A DNA stretch of 64,000 nt, from positions 62,001 to 126,000 of the forward strand of contig JADCLI010000004.1 in NCBI GenBank assembly GCA_016803235.1, written 5' to 3'. Within the stretch, counting starts at the first letter, position 1. Every line of letters begins with the position of its first letter. The translations under genes were made by a program, and so were the position numbers. The stretch is from Pimelobacter simplex. GTDB lineage: Bacteria > Actinomycetota > Actinomycetes > Propionibacteriales > Nocardioidaceae. The notes under the pieces are model-generated. The model did no database searches and was not told where the DNA came from. It saw only the letters and a program-made list of their open reading frames with translations. Shown here piece by piece: positions 42,236 to 50,402 of this stretch.

Positions 42236-42430
42236 TCAGCCCTCGAGGGCCAGTGCCAGCACCGGGCAGGCCTGGACGGCGGCGTACACGTGCGCCCGGT
42301 CGGACTCCGGCGGGTTCGCGTCGAGGACGCTGACCAGCTCCTCGTCCTCGTCCACCTCGAAGTAGTCGTTGGCCATCGACTCGCACATCCCCAGGCCCTC
42401 GCACTTCTTCAGGTCCGCGACGATGCGCAT
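42236..42430 (-). CDS. [3Fe-4S]-type ferredoxin
   Basis: 64 residues. Cluster pattern KCEGLGMCESMANDYFEVDED then AVQACPVLAL, i.e. C-x5-C ... C-P, the actinobacterial monocluster ferredoxin usually paired with P450s. It begins within 1 nt of the alkB stop (TGATG; a GTG one codon earlier would give GTGA coupling). Being coupled to an AlkB that already carries a rubredoxin, it may deliver electrons to that rubredoxin or to another oxygenase. Confidence 0.82.
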   Translation of the reverse strand: MRIVADLKKCEGLGMCESMANDYFEVDEDEELVSVLDANPPESDRAHVYAAVQACPVLALALEG

Positions 42431-43893
42431 CACGCACCGACCTTGCCGAGGAGGTGGTGGCGCGGCTCGACGGCCTTGAAGTCGACCTTCTCGCGCACAC
42501 CGCAGTCGGGGCAGCACCAGTCGTCGGGGATGTCCTTCCACGCCGTACCGGCGGCGAAGCCCTCGAGCTCGTTGCCCTCGGCGACCTCGTAGGTGTACTG
42601 GCAGCCGGGGCACTGGGCGGCGAGCACCTCGCCCTCGAACTCGTGGGCGCTGGTGTCGGCCCGGACCGCGGCCTCGGCGGCGAGCTTCGCGGCGGGGACG
42701 GGGTACTTCCGCAACAGCTTCTCGCGCTTGGCCGGGTGCAGGTTGGCCAGGCGCAGGTCGCCGTCGTAGTGGGCGATGACGCGCTTGTCCATCAGCGCCC
42801 GGAAGGCCGGCGGGAACAGCGCGACGACGATCATGCCGGTGTAGCCGGTCGGCAGCACCGGCGCGTCCTTGAAGTCGCGCAGCGTCTGGTAGCGCCGGGT
42901 GGGGTTCGCGTGGTGGTCGCTGTGGCGCTGCAGGTGGTAGAGCAGCACGTTGGTCGCGATGTTGTTGGAGTTCCACGAGTGCGCCGGGGTGACCCGCTCG
43001 TAGCGCATCTTGCCGGGGGTACCGACCTTCTGGCGGACCATGCCGTAGTGCTCCATGTAGTTGACGACCTCGAGGAGCGAGAACCCGACGACCGCCTGCA
43101 GGAGGAGGTACGGCAGCAGGCTGAGCGGGTTGACGTCGCAGGCCAGTCCGAGCCAGAGCATCAGGCCACCCCACAGGGCCACGGTCATCAGCCAGGCGTT
43201 CAGCACGTCGTTGCCGAGGTGGAACGGGTGCGTGCCCTTGCGCTGGTACCGCTTGGCCTCGAGCTCCCACGAGCTCTTCAGCGAACCGGCGACGGTGCGC
43301 GGCCAGAAGCGGTAGACGCTCTCCCCCATCCGGGCGCTGGCCGGGTCCTCCGGGGTCGCCACCCGGACGTGGTGGCCGCGGTTGTGCTCGATGTAGAAGT
43401 GGCCGTAGAAGGTCTGCGCCAGGGCGATCTTGGAGGCCCACCGCTCGACCGACTCGCGCTTGTGGCCGAGCTCGTGCGCGGTGTTGATCGCCACGCCGCC
43501 GACCACACCCACCGAGATCGCGAGACCGACCTTGGCCAGGACGGACATGTCCGTGGTGGCGAGGTACCAGATCGCCGCCACGAAGCCGGCGTACTGCACC
43601 GGGAGGTAGAGGTAGGTGACCCAGCGGTAGAACCGGTCGTTCTCGAGCGCGTCGATCACGTCGTCCGGCGGGTTGGTGCTGTCGTACCCGGCCACCAGGT
43701 CGATCAGGGGGATCAGCCCGAAGAACACGACGGGCGTCAGCCAGAAGAAGAGTGCGCTGTCGGTCGCCTCGAACAGAGCAATCCCCACGATCGGCGTGAG
43801 GGGTACGACGAGTCCGAGGATCCACAGGTAGCGCTTCTTGTCGCGCCACGGGACGGTCGTTCCGTCTGCTCCTTGCGTTGCGTACCTGGCCAT
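42430..43893 (-). CDS. alkB: Alkane 1-monooxygenase fused to rubredoxin
   Basis: 487 residues from ATG 43891-43893. Membrane di-iron hydroxylase with His boxes HELGHKRE (140-147), EHNRGHH (169-175) and LQRHSDHH (321-328), plus the AlkB signature NYMEHYG. The C-terminal rubredoxin has CPGC (428-431) and CPDC (461-464). It hydroxylates medium-to-long n-alkanes at the terminal carbon; AlkB-rubredoxin fusions are known in actinobacteria and bypass the need for free rubredoxin. No rubredoxin reductase or TetR repressor is adjacent. Confidence 0.92.
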   Translation of the reverse strand: MARYATQGADGTTVPWRDKKRYLWILGLVVPLTPIVGIALFEATDSALFFWLTPVVFFGLIPLIDLVAGYDSTNPPDDVIDALENDRFYRWVTYLYLPVQYAGFVAAIWYLATTDMSVLAKVGLAISVGVVGGVAINTAHELGHKRESVERWASKIALAQTFYGHFYIEHNRGHHVRVATPEDPASARMGESVYRFWPRTVAGSLKSSWELEAKRYQRKGTHPFHLGNDVLNAWLMTVALWGGLMLWLGLACDVNPLSLLPYLLLQAVVGFSLLEVVNYMEHYGMVRQKVGTPGKMRYERVTPAHSWNSNNIATNVLLYHLQRHSDHHANPTRRYQTLRDFKDAPVLPTGYTGMIVVALFPPAFRALMDKRVIAHYDGDLRLANLHPAKREKLLRKYPVPAAKLAAEAAVRADTSAHEFEGEVLAAQCPGCQYTYEVAEGNELEGFAAGTAWKDIPDDWCCPDCGVREKVDFKAVEPRHHLLGKVGA

Positions 43894-43961
43894 CGGGTGC
43901 CTCCTTGGACGTGGCGACGGCGGGCGTCGCCGGGTAGGCCTCAACGGTCGCAGCGCGCGGG

Positions 43962-43978
43962 CGCCCGACTCTCGGGCG
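43962..43978. terminator. Short hairpin between mpaB-like and alkB genes
   Basis: CGCCCGA (43962-43968), 3-nt loop, TCGGGCG (43972-43978). It sits 47 nt after the mpaB-like stop and 68 nt before the alkB start on the same strand. Probably a terminator for the upstream gene, so alkB would have its own promoter. Confidence 0.35.
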
Positions 43979-44025
43979 AGGTGCACAACTTGGGCAAGGT
44001 CCGTTGGCAGGACGGACAACCGCCC

Positions 44026-44910
44026 TCAGGCCGACGCCGACACCGCGCGGGGCGCCATCGCCCAGCGGATGGTGCCGACGGCCGCGGCTCCCATCGCCCG
44101 GACCGCCGTGCGCTCGGCCAGCGGCAGCCACGGCAGCCGCAGCGGGGCGCGTGACCAGAGCGGCATCAGGCCCACCGCCGCCGAGGCCAGCACGCCGTAC
44201 GCCGGCCGCGCCAGCAACGGGAGCGGGGGCCGCAGCAGCACGTAGCCGACGGCCTCGCGCGCCTCCGGCGTCCCGCGCAGCTCGGGCCGGAACGACGCCA
44301 GGGCCTCCTCCAGCTCCGCCACCGTGGTGGGTGGGTCGAGGACGCCGAGGCGTCGCGCCACCTCGGCGGTCTGGGCGACGTAGGCGTCGTACCCGGCGGC
44401 GTCCAGCGGCTCGGCGCCGTAGACCCGGTGCGCGCGCAGGAAGCTGTCCACCTCCGCGACGTGCACCCACAGCAGCAGGTGGGGGTCGGAGGCGGCGTAC
44501 GTCGTCCCGTCGGGCATCGTGCCGCTGACCCGGTCGTGGATCGCTCGCACGGCGTCGACCGCGCGCTGCGCATCGGCCCCGGTCCCGAAGGTCGTGACGG
44601 CGAGGAACCGGCTGGTGCGCGCCAGCCGTCCCCACATGTCGCCGCGGTAGCCGGAGTGCTCCGACACGGCACGCATCGCCGCGGGGTGGAGGCTCTGCAG
44701 CAGCAACGCCCGGATCCCGCCGACGAACATCGCGGCGTCGCCGTGGACCCGCGCGATCGGGCTGTCGCCGTCGAACCACCGCGGCCCGGGCGTGTGGTGG
44801 ATCCGGTCGCGGTGCCGGGCGCCGTCAGGACCGGCGACCCGCAGGAAGAGTGCCTCCCCCAGCCGGCCGCGGACGTCGTCCACCGTGGGGAGGCGCCGGT
44901 GGGTCGTCAT
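44026..44910 (-). CDS. Oxygenase MpaB family (DUF2236) protein
   Basis: 294 residues from ATG 44908-44910. It carries the DUF2236 pattern: RVHGDAAMFVGGIRALLLQSLHPAAMRAVSEHSGYRGDMWGRLARTSRFLAVTTFGT and LLLWVHVAEVDSFLRAHRVYG. The conserved His and Asp/Glu residues are haem ligands in latex-clearing-protein relatives. Cytoplasmic or peripheral membrane. The reaction is unknown; the family includes haem oxygenases. It stands next to the alkane genes on the same strand. Confidence 0.78.
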   Translation of the reverse strand: MTTHRRLPTVDDVRGRLGEALFLRVAGPDGARHRDRIHHTPGPRWFDGDSPIARVHGDAAMFVGGIRALLLQSLHPAAMRAVSEHSGYRGDMWGRLARTSRFLAVTTFGTGADAQRAVDAVRAIHDRVSGTMPDGTTYAASDPHLLLWVHVAEVDSFLRAHRVYGAEPLDAAGYDAYVAQTAEVARRLGVLDPPTTVAELEEALASFRPELRGTPEAREAVGYVLLRPPLPLLARPAYGVLASAAVGLMPLWSRAPLRLPWLPLAERTAVRAMGAAAVGTIRWAMAPRAVSASA

Positions 44911-44941
44911 TCGTCCAGTGTGCCGGGGCGGGCAATCCGGG

Positions 44942-45364
44942 TCACCCGTCTCGCCGGTCCAGCTCCCGTACGACGGCCGCGGAGACGAGGTGCAGCAGGA
45001 GCATCCCGGCCAGCCAGCCGCCGACCGGGGCGAGGACGGCGTCGAGCGGGGCGCCACCGTCGTCGAGCTGCAGGAACAGCATCACCAGGCCCGTGACCCA
45101 CAGCAGCGGCGCGAGCAGCACGACGTCGAGGACCAGGGCGAGCACCAGGCCCGCTGTCGACCGGCTGTGCAGCAGGGTGCCGTCGAGCGCCCCGGCGATG
45201 ACACCGGTCGCGACGACGGCGAGCCCGAGGACGGCGGCGGCCAGGTCCCACTGGTCGGTGTCGACACGTGGTTCGTCCCACGCGACCGGCTCGGAGAGGA
45301 CGAGCAGCAGCATCGTCCCGACCGCAGCGAGGGCCGCGTGGCCGAGCGCGCCGGCCCGGCTCAT
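44942..45364 (-). CDS. Small membrane protein
   Basis: 140 residues from ATG 45362-45364, four predicted helices (GHAALAAVGTMLLLVLSEP, AAAVLGLAVVATGVIAGAL, LVLALVLDVVLLAPLLWVTGLVMLFLQL, GGWLAGMLLLHLVSAAVV). No family recognised. Overlaps the upstream small membrane protein gene by 4 nt, so the two form a pair. Confidence 0.6.
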   Translation of the reverse strand: MSRAGALGHAALAAVGTMLLLVLSEPVAWDEPRVDTDQWDLAAAVLGLAVVATGVIAGALDGTLLHSRSTAGLVLALVLDVVLLAPLLWVTGLVMLFLQLDDGGAPLDAVLAPVGGWLAGMLLLHLVSAAVVRELDRRDG

Positions 45365-45711
45365 CGGCCCGGCACCAGCAGCACGACGAGGCCGGCTGCC
45401 CCTGCGGCCGGTACGGCGACCACGGCGGCCAGGACTCCCCACAGGCTGTCCGGAACCAGCCAGGTGAGGCCACCGCAGAGCACGACGGGCGTCATCAGCC
45501 CGACCGCGATCCAGGGCGACCTTCGCATCGCGGCCGACGACCACACCGCCGCGCCGGTCAGCAGGACGCACGCCCACCCGATCAGCGTCATCCCGTGCCG
45601 GGCGGTGCGGACGGCCTCGGAGGTGTTCTCGATGTGGATCTGCTCGCCGAGGCCCCGGACCATCAGGACCAGCGCGCAGGCGACCACGAACGTCAGGAGG
45701 ATCCGACTCAT
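45361..45711 (-). CDS. Small membrane protein
   Basis: 116 residues from ATG 45709-45711. Four hydrophobic segments (ILLTFVVACALVLMVRGL, GMTLIGWACVLLTGAAVW, IAVGLMTPVVLCGGLTWLV, GVLAAVVAVPAAGAAGLVVLLV). No family recognised. Coupled to the next membrane gene by a 4-nt overlap; both may form one complex. Confidence 0.58.
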   Translation of the reverse strand: MSRILLTFVVACALVLMVRGLGEQIHIENTSEAVRTARHGMTLIGWACVLLTGAAVWSSAAMRRSPWIAVGLMTPVVLCGGLTWLVPDSLWGVLAAVVAVPAAGAAGLVVLLVPGR

Positions 45712-45779
45712 CCTCCGATGCTCGGCCGCGATGCCCCGGCAGGCGTCCGTCGGCGTACTCAGCCCGACTGGCCCGTTCG

Positions 45780-45811
45780 GGTCACGGACGATCCACGGAT
45801 CGTTGGTGACC
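45780..45811 (-). terminator. Terminator hairpin after the helD-like gene
   Basis: Two-part stem: GGTCAC/GTGACC (45780-45785 with 45806-45811) and GATCC/GGATC (45790-45794 with 45797-45801), separated by an internal loop. It begins 1 nt beyond the helicase stop. Confidence 0.55.
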
Positions 45812-45812
45812 G

Positions 45813-48047
45813 TCAGCCGACGGTGGTGAGCAGCTGCGTGGCGCGGGTGAGCACGACGTACAGGGTCGCGCGGCCGGTCGCCGACTCGTCCTCGATCTCC
45901 TGGGGCCGGACGACGACGATGCCGTCGAACTCCAGGCCCTTGGTGTCGAGGCCGGTCAGCACGACCACCCGGTCCTCCCCCGAGGGCGTCACCGACGAGT
46001 CGATGGCGGCGCGGGCACCGGCCGCGTCCTGGGCCAGCTCGGGCCAGGACGCCAGCCAGGCATTGACCTCGGAGCGCCGGGCGACGGGTACGACGATGCC
46101 GACCGTCCCGGAGACCCGGCCCGCAACGTCGAGGACGGCGGTCCGGGTGGCCGCCTCGAGCTCGGCCGCGCTCGCGCCGGGGGGAAGGTCGACGACCACC
46201 GGCTCCTCGCCGGTCCGGCGCACCGCGTCGGGCAGGTCGGCGTCCAGGCCCACCCGGGAGGCGTAGGCGGCCGCGTGGGCGTAGATCTCGGCGGAGTTGC
46301 GGTAGTTGGTCGACAGGTGGAAGGAGTGCACCTGCTTGCGGTCCAACGCCTCGGCCCGGGCCGCGGCGGCCTCGGCCGGCACGGGCCAGGACGACTGGGC
46401 CGGGTCGCCGACGATGGTCCAGGAGGCGGTGCGGCCGCGGCGACCGACCATCCGCCACTGCATGGGGGTGAGGTCCTGCGCCTCGTCGACGAGGACGTGG
46501 GCGTAGCCGTCGTCCTCGATGCTCGAGATCGGCGGGCGCCAGGCGCGACCGGACGGTGCGAACTCGCGGTCGGAGGCCGTCATCAGCTCCTGGATGTCGA
46601 CCGCACCCTCGATCAGGGCCATCGGGTCGTCGCGCTCGTCGTCGGCCTTCTGCGGGACGTCGCCGAGGGCGTAGCGCAGCTCGTCGAGCAGTGGGACGTC
46701 CTCGATGGCGATCTGCGGGCTGATCGGGCGCGTCGGGTCGAGCCCGGCCCAGGTCTTCGCGAGCAGCCGCTGCTCCTCGGCCGACAGCAGGCCCTCGCCG
46801 ACACGGGCCAGGAACTCCGGGTCGCGCAGCCAGCACAGCACGGTCGGCGCGTCGAGCGGCGGCCACCACGCGAGAGCGAAGTCGAGGAAGTCGTCGCGCG
46901 AGAGCATCTCGTCGTTGAACTTCTCCCGGCCCTGCTCGCGTCCGCGCTCGCCCCGGACCTGGCGCCACAGCGCGTCGAGGAGGGCGTGGGAGACGCGCGG
47001 GAGCTGCTTGTTGCGCAGCCCCTGCGACATCAGCTGGCGGCGGACCTGGCCGAGCCTCCCGCGGTCGAGGACCAGCCGGTCGTCGCGCCAGAAGACGCGG
47101 TACTCCCGCGGGCTTCCGGGCGCCTGCTGGCGCGCCGTACGTCGCATCAGCTCGGCCATCCGCGCCGAGCCCTTGATGTCGGCGACGGCCGGCTCGTCGT
47201 GGCGGGTCGCGCGGACCTCGTCGACCACCTCGCCGAGGCTGCGCAGCGCGACCGCGGTCTCGCCGAGCGACGGGAGCACCCGCTCGATGTAGCGCATGAA
47301 CACGCCCGAGGGGCCGACGACCAGGACGCCGCCGCGCTCGTAGCGTTGCCGGTCGGTGTAGAGCAGGTACGCCGCCCGGTGCAGGGCGACGACCGTCTTG
47401 CCGGTGCCGGGGCCACCGGAGATCGAGACGACACCACGGGAGGGCGCCCGGATCGCCTTGTCCTGCTCGGCCTGGATGGTCGCGACGATCGAGTGCATCG
47501 ACCGGTCACGGGCCCGGGAGAGCTGCGCCATCAGGGCGCCCTCGCCGACGATGGGGAGGACGCGACCGGCGGCCTCGGCCGCCTCCAGGCCCGCGGCGTC
47601 GAGGAGCTCGTCCTCGACGCCCACGACCGAGCGGCCGGCGCTGCGCAGCACCCGGCGGCGCAGCACGCCATGGGGGTCGGCCGCGGTCGCCTGGTAGAAC
47701 ACCGCGGCGGCGGGCGCGCGCCAGTCGATCAGCAGCGACTCGTGGTCGTCGTCGCGCAGGCCGATCCGTCCGACGTACCGCGGTGCGGCGTCGACCGCCG
47801 CGTCGAGGTCGAGCCGCCCGAACACGAGGCCCTCGTGGGCGGCGTCGAGCTGGGCGATCCGCTTCGCGGCCTGGAAGACCATCGCGTCGCGCTCGACGAG
47901 ACCGCCCTCGTGGCCGAGCCGGCCGCGGGAGTGTCCTTCCTTCGCCAGCTGCTGGGCGGCCTTGCCCGCCTGCTCCAGCTGCCGGTAGACCCGGTCGACG
48001 AAGGCCTGTTCTGTTGCGACCTCGCGCTCCACCAGCTCATCTGCCAC
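45813..48047 (-). CDS. helD: HelD-type RNA polymerase-associated UvrD-like ATPase
   Basis: 744 residues from GTG 48045-48047 (AGGGG upstream). Superfamily I motifs: Walker A GGPGTGKTVVALHRAAYLLY, Walker B VLVDEAQDLTPMQWRM, motif IV-V FHLSTNYRNSAEIY and LTGLDTKGLEFDGIVVV, motif VI LYVVLTRATQLL. The coiled-coil N-terminus (DRVYRQLEQAGKAAQQLAKE) and the insertion between motifs fit HelD, which binds RNA polymerase, enters its channels and recycles stalled enzyme; actinobacterial members can also confer rifamycin tolerance. The frame is open far upstream, but coding likeness begins here. Divergent from a tetR gene. Confidence 0.85.
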   Translation of the reverse strand: MADELVEREVATEQAFVDRVYRQLEQAGKAAQQLAKEGHSRGRLGHEGGLVERDAMVFQAAKRIAQLDAAHEGLVFGRLDLDAAVDAAPRYVGRIGLRDDDHESLLIDWRAPAAAVFYQATAADPHGVLRRRVLRSAGRSVVGVEDELLDAAGLEAAEAAGRVLPIVGEGALMAQLSRARDRSMHSIVATIQAEQDKAIRAPSRGVVSISGGPGTGKTVVALHRAAYLLYTDRQRYERGGVLVVGPSGVFMRYIERVLPSLGETAVALRSLGEVVDEVRATRHDEPAVADIKGSARMAELMRRTARQQAPGSPREYRVFWRDDRLVLDRGRLGQVRRQLMSQGLRNKQLPRVSHALLDALWRQVRGERGREQGREKFNDEMLSRDDFLDFALAWWPPLDAPTVLCWLRDPEFLARVGEGLLSAEEQRLLAKTWAGLDPTRPISPQIAIEDVPLLDELRYALGDVPQKADDERDDPMALIEGAVDIQELMTASDREFAPSGRAWRPPISSIEDDGYAHVLVDEAQDLTPMQWRMVGRRGRTASWTIVGDPAQSSWPVPAEAAAARAEALDRKQVHSFHLSTNYRNSAEIYAHAAAYASRVGLDADLPDAVRRTGEEPVVVDLPPGASAAELEAATRTAVLDVAGRVSGTVGIVVPVARRSEVNAWLASWPELAQDAAGARAAIDSSVTPSGEDRVVVLTGLDTKGLEFDGIVVVRPQEIEDESATGRATLYVVLTRATQLLTTVG

Positions 48048-48218
48048 CGACGTGACCCCTGCCGTCCGCACTCGTTTCCTGACCGCCGCACAAAGCGGCA
48101 AGCCATCAACTCTACAGGCGCCGGAAGACGGTCCGCGGACGGGACAGCGAACTCCCACCAAAGGCACTACTGTGGAGGTGAACGGCCCGAAGCATCGCGT
48201 GTCCAAGGGGGGAACACG

Positions 48219-48845
48219 ATGAGCATGACGTCCGGGGCAACAACGATGTCCCGCAAACCGAACCGCCGCGGCGTGGCCGCGCGCGAGAAGCTGTTGTCCA
48301 CGGCGGTCGAGATGCTCGGGACCGGCCGCCCGGAGACGGTCTCGATCAACATGGTCGCCAAGGAGGCCGGGCTCAGCTGGGGCTCGGTGCAGAACCTGTT
48401 CGGGGACTCCGACGGGTTCTGGTCCGCCGTCGCCGACCAGGTCGCCGAGGTCGGATCCGACCTGTGGGCGGCTCCGAAGAGCACGACCCTCGCCGGCCGG
48501 GTGGCCGAGGTCGCCGAGCTCTACAGCTCGGTCCTCGAGTCGCCGTACGCCGTCACCGTCGAGACCATGCGCTGGGCGCTGCCGCGACCGCTGGAGCTGC
48601 TCGCGGAGACCCATCCGCGCACGGCCGCCTCGATCCGGCACCTCGACGAGCTCTCGATCCTGGCGTTCACCCGCTTCTTCGACGGGGTCGACGGCCTCGA
48701 CGAGGAGCGGCGGGCGGCGATGTCCGAGGTGCTGCCGGCGATGCTGCGCAGCCTGCGCAACGAGCGGCTGCTCGGCACCCACATCGACATCGAGCGCGCG
48801 CACCGCGTGATCGTGTCGATGCTGACCGCCTACCTGGAGGGCTGA
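48219..48845 (+). CDS. TetR family transcriptional regulator
   Basis: 208 residues from ATG 48219 with AAGGGGGG upstream. HTH: AREKLLSTAVEMLGTGRPETVSINMVAKEAGLSWGSVQNLFGDSDGFW (about 19-66). The ligand domain is unclassified. It is divergent from the helD-like gene (171-bp gap) and overlaps the convergent LLM oxidoreductase gene by 16 nt. Confidence 0.83.
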   Translation: MSMTSGATTMSRKPNRRGVAAREKLLSTAVEMLGTGRPETVSINMVAKEAGLSWGSVQNLFGDSDGFWSAVADQVAEVGSDLWAAPKSTTLAGRVAEVAELYSSVLESPYAVTVETMRWALPRPLELLAETHPRTAASIRHLDELSILAFTRFFDGVDGLDEERRAAMSEVLPAMLRSLRNERLLGTHIDIERAHRVIVSMLTAYLEG

Positions 48846-49726
48846 GCCTCCAGCAGCGCCCGGGTCGGCGCGATGATCTCGGCGCCGTACCTGGCGATCC
48901 CGTCGAGACGCTGCTCCAGGGTGGCGTCCGGCGGGTAGTAGTACATCCACGGCATGGTCATGCACATCGTCACGCCGCCTCGGGCGGCGCGGGCGAAGTC
49001 CTCGGGAGCGAAGGCGTCCGTCAGCGCCGGTACGACGGCGAACGGCTCGTCGAGGTCCTTGCCCTCCTCGCGCCGCAGCGCCTGCAGCCGCTCGACGATC
49101 ACGATCGCCTCGTCGACGGTGGCCATGTCGCCGATCCAGCCGTCGTTGCGCGCCGCCCGGCGCAACGCGACGTCGGACAGCCCGCCCACCCAGACCGGGA
49201 TCCGGCCGGGCGGCTTGGGCAGCATGACCAGCCGCTCGCAGCTGTAGAACTCGCCGGCGAACTCGGTCCAGCCGGGTGCCCACAGCTCCCGCATCAGGTC
49301 CAGCCCCTCGTCGGTACGCCGCCCGCGGGTCGCGAAGTCCTCCTCGAGGAGCTCGAACTCCTCGCGGCACCAACCGACCCCGACACCCAGGGCGACCCGG
49401 CCGCCGGACAGGGCGGCCGCCGTACCGACCGCCTTGGCGACCACGAACGGGTTGCGCATCGCCGCGACGTAGATCGAGGTGAAGAACCGCAGCTGCGTCG
49501 TCACCTGGGACAGCGCGCCGATGGTGACCCACGGGTCGGGCCAGTCGACGTCGGGCTTCCAGCGCCGGTCGCCGTCGCGGGTGTAGGGGTACGGCGTCGC
49601 GAGCGTCTCCAGGTCGACCACGTGGTCGGCGAGGCTGAACGCGGCGAACCCGGCCTCCTCGGCAGCGCGCGCCAGCGGCACGAGCTGGTCGATCGGGTGG
49701 TAGGCGGTGACCATCGCGAAGTCCAC
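48830..49726 (-). CDS. LLM class (F420-dependent-type) oxidoreductase
   Basis: 298 residues, GTG start. A luciferase-like TIM barrel: AEEAGFAAFSLADHV, LRFFTSIYVAAMRNPFVVAKAVGTAAALSGGRVALGVGVGWCREEFE, PVWVGGLSDVALRRAARNDGWIG. In actinobacteria such proteins use coenzyme F420 for hydride transfer; the substrate is unknown. A perfect KstR-type box 21 nt upstream of the start suggests induction during steroid breakdown. Confidence 0.85.
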   Translation of the reverse strand: MDFAMVTAYHPIDQLVPLARAAEEAGFAAFSLADHVVDLETLATPYPYTRDGDRRWKPDVDWPDPWVTIGALSQVTTQLRFFTSIYVAAMRNPFVVAKAVGTAAALSGGRVALGVGVGWCREEFELLEEDFATRGRRTDEGLDLMRELWAPGWTEFAGEFYSCERLVMLPKPPGRIPVWVGGLSDVALRRAARNDGWIGDMATVDEAIVIVERLQALRREEGKDLDEPFAVVPALTDAFAPEDFARAARGGVTMCMTMPWMYYYPPDATLEQRLDGIARYGAEIIAPTRALLEAQPSR

Positions 49727-49747
49727 GCGCCGACCCTAGTCGGGAAA

Positions 49748-49761
49748 TAGAACAGGTTCTA
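49748..49761. promoter_or_regulatory. KstR-type operator before the LLM oxidoreductase gene
   Basis: TAGAACAGGTTCTA is a perfect fit to the KstR motif TNNAACNNGTTNNA and is palindromic outside its two central bases. It sits where the promoter should be. The KstR gene itself is not identifiable in this window. Confidence 0.65.
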
Positions 49762-49883
49762 GAGATGTCGCGCGTGCCGGTGCTCGCGAATCGGCAGGGG
49801 GATGCAACCCTCGGAGCCACGAACGGCCTTGGGGTAGTCGTGAACACGTGGTCTCGGGATGCGCGAAGGGGGGTGAGCGGCGC

Positions 49884-50402
49884 GTGGACGCCGAGTTCGC
49901 CGCATTCGTGGCGGCGAAGCAGCACGGCCTCCTGCGCTACGGCATGCTCCTGACCGGAGGCGACCCCCACACCGCCGCCGACCTCACCCAGGAGACCTTC
50001 CTGCGGCTCGGCCGGCGCTGGCGTCACGTCCGCGACGTGGAGCACCAGGACGCCTACGCCCGGCGCACGATGACCCGGCTGTGGTGGACCCGCAGCAAGC
50101 GCGACCGCCGCGAGCAGCTGCGGGCCGAGCCCGAGGAGCGCGCCGCCGCCGAGACGGGCCCGGATTGGGAGTCCGACGTGTGGGCGGCCCTGCAGCAGCT
50201 CCCGCCGCGCCAGCGCGCCGTGCTCGTGCTGCGCTACTACGAGGACTGCTCGGAGAGGGAGATCGCCGAGGTGCTGCACTGCCGCCCCGGCACGGTCAAG
50301 AGCCAGGCCAGCCGCGGGATGGCCAGCCTGCGCCGGCTGATGGGCGTGCACGTGCCCGACCAGCGCCCCGAGGGCGCCGTGGGGAGGTCGGTCGATGAGT
50401 GA
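49884..50402 (+). CDS. SigE-family ECF sigma factor
   Basis: 172 residues from GTG 49884 (AAGGGGGG 10 nt upstream; a longer frame from 49848 is less likely because family members begin at DAEFAAFV). Region 2: LLRYGMLLTGGDPHTAADLTQETFLRLGRRW. Region 4: LPPRQRAVLVLRYYEDCSEREIAEVLHCRPGTVKSQASRGMASLR. It is the SigE-family type that typically sits with a membrane partner; the next gene overlaps by 8 nt. Confidence 0.84.
   Translation: MDAEFAAFVAAKQHGLLRYGMLLTGGDPHTAADLTQETFLRLGRRWRHVRDVEHQDAYARRTMTRLWWTRSKRDRREQLRAEPEERAAAETGPDWESDVWAALQQLPPRQRAVLVLRYYEDCSEREIAEVLHCRPGTVKSQASRGMASLRRLMGVHVPDQRPEGAVGRSVDE

Noticed and set aside
48048..48218. Possible rifamycin-associated element upstream of helD
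   Set aside because: Only GGCTTGC of the known 19-bp element matches; the second half does not fit, so rifamycin control is not supported.
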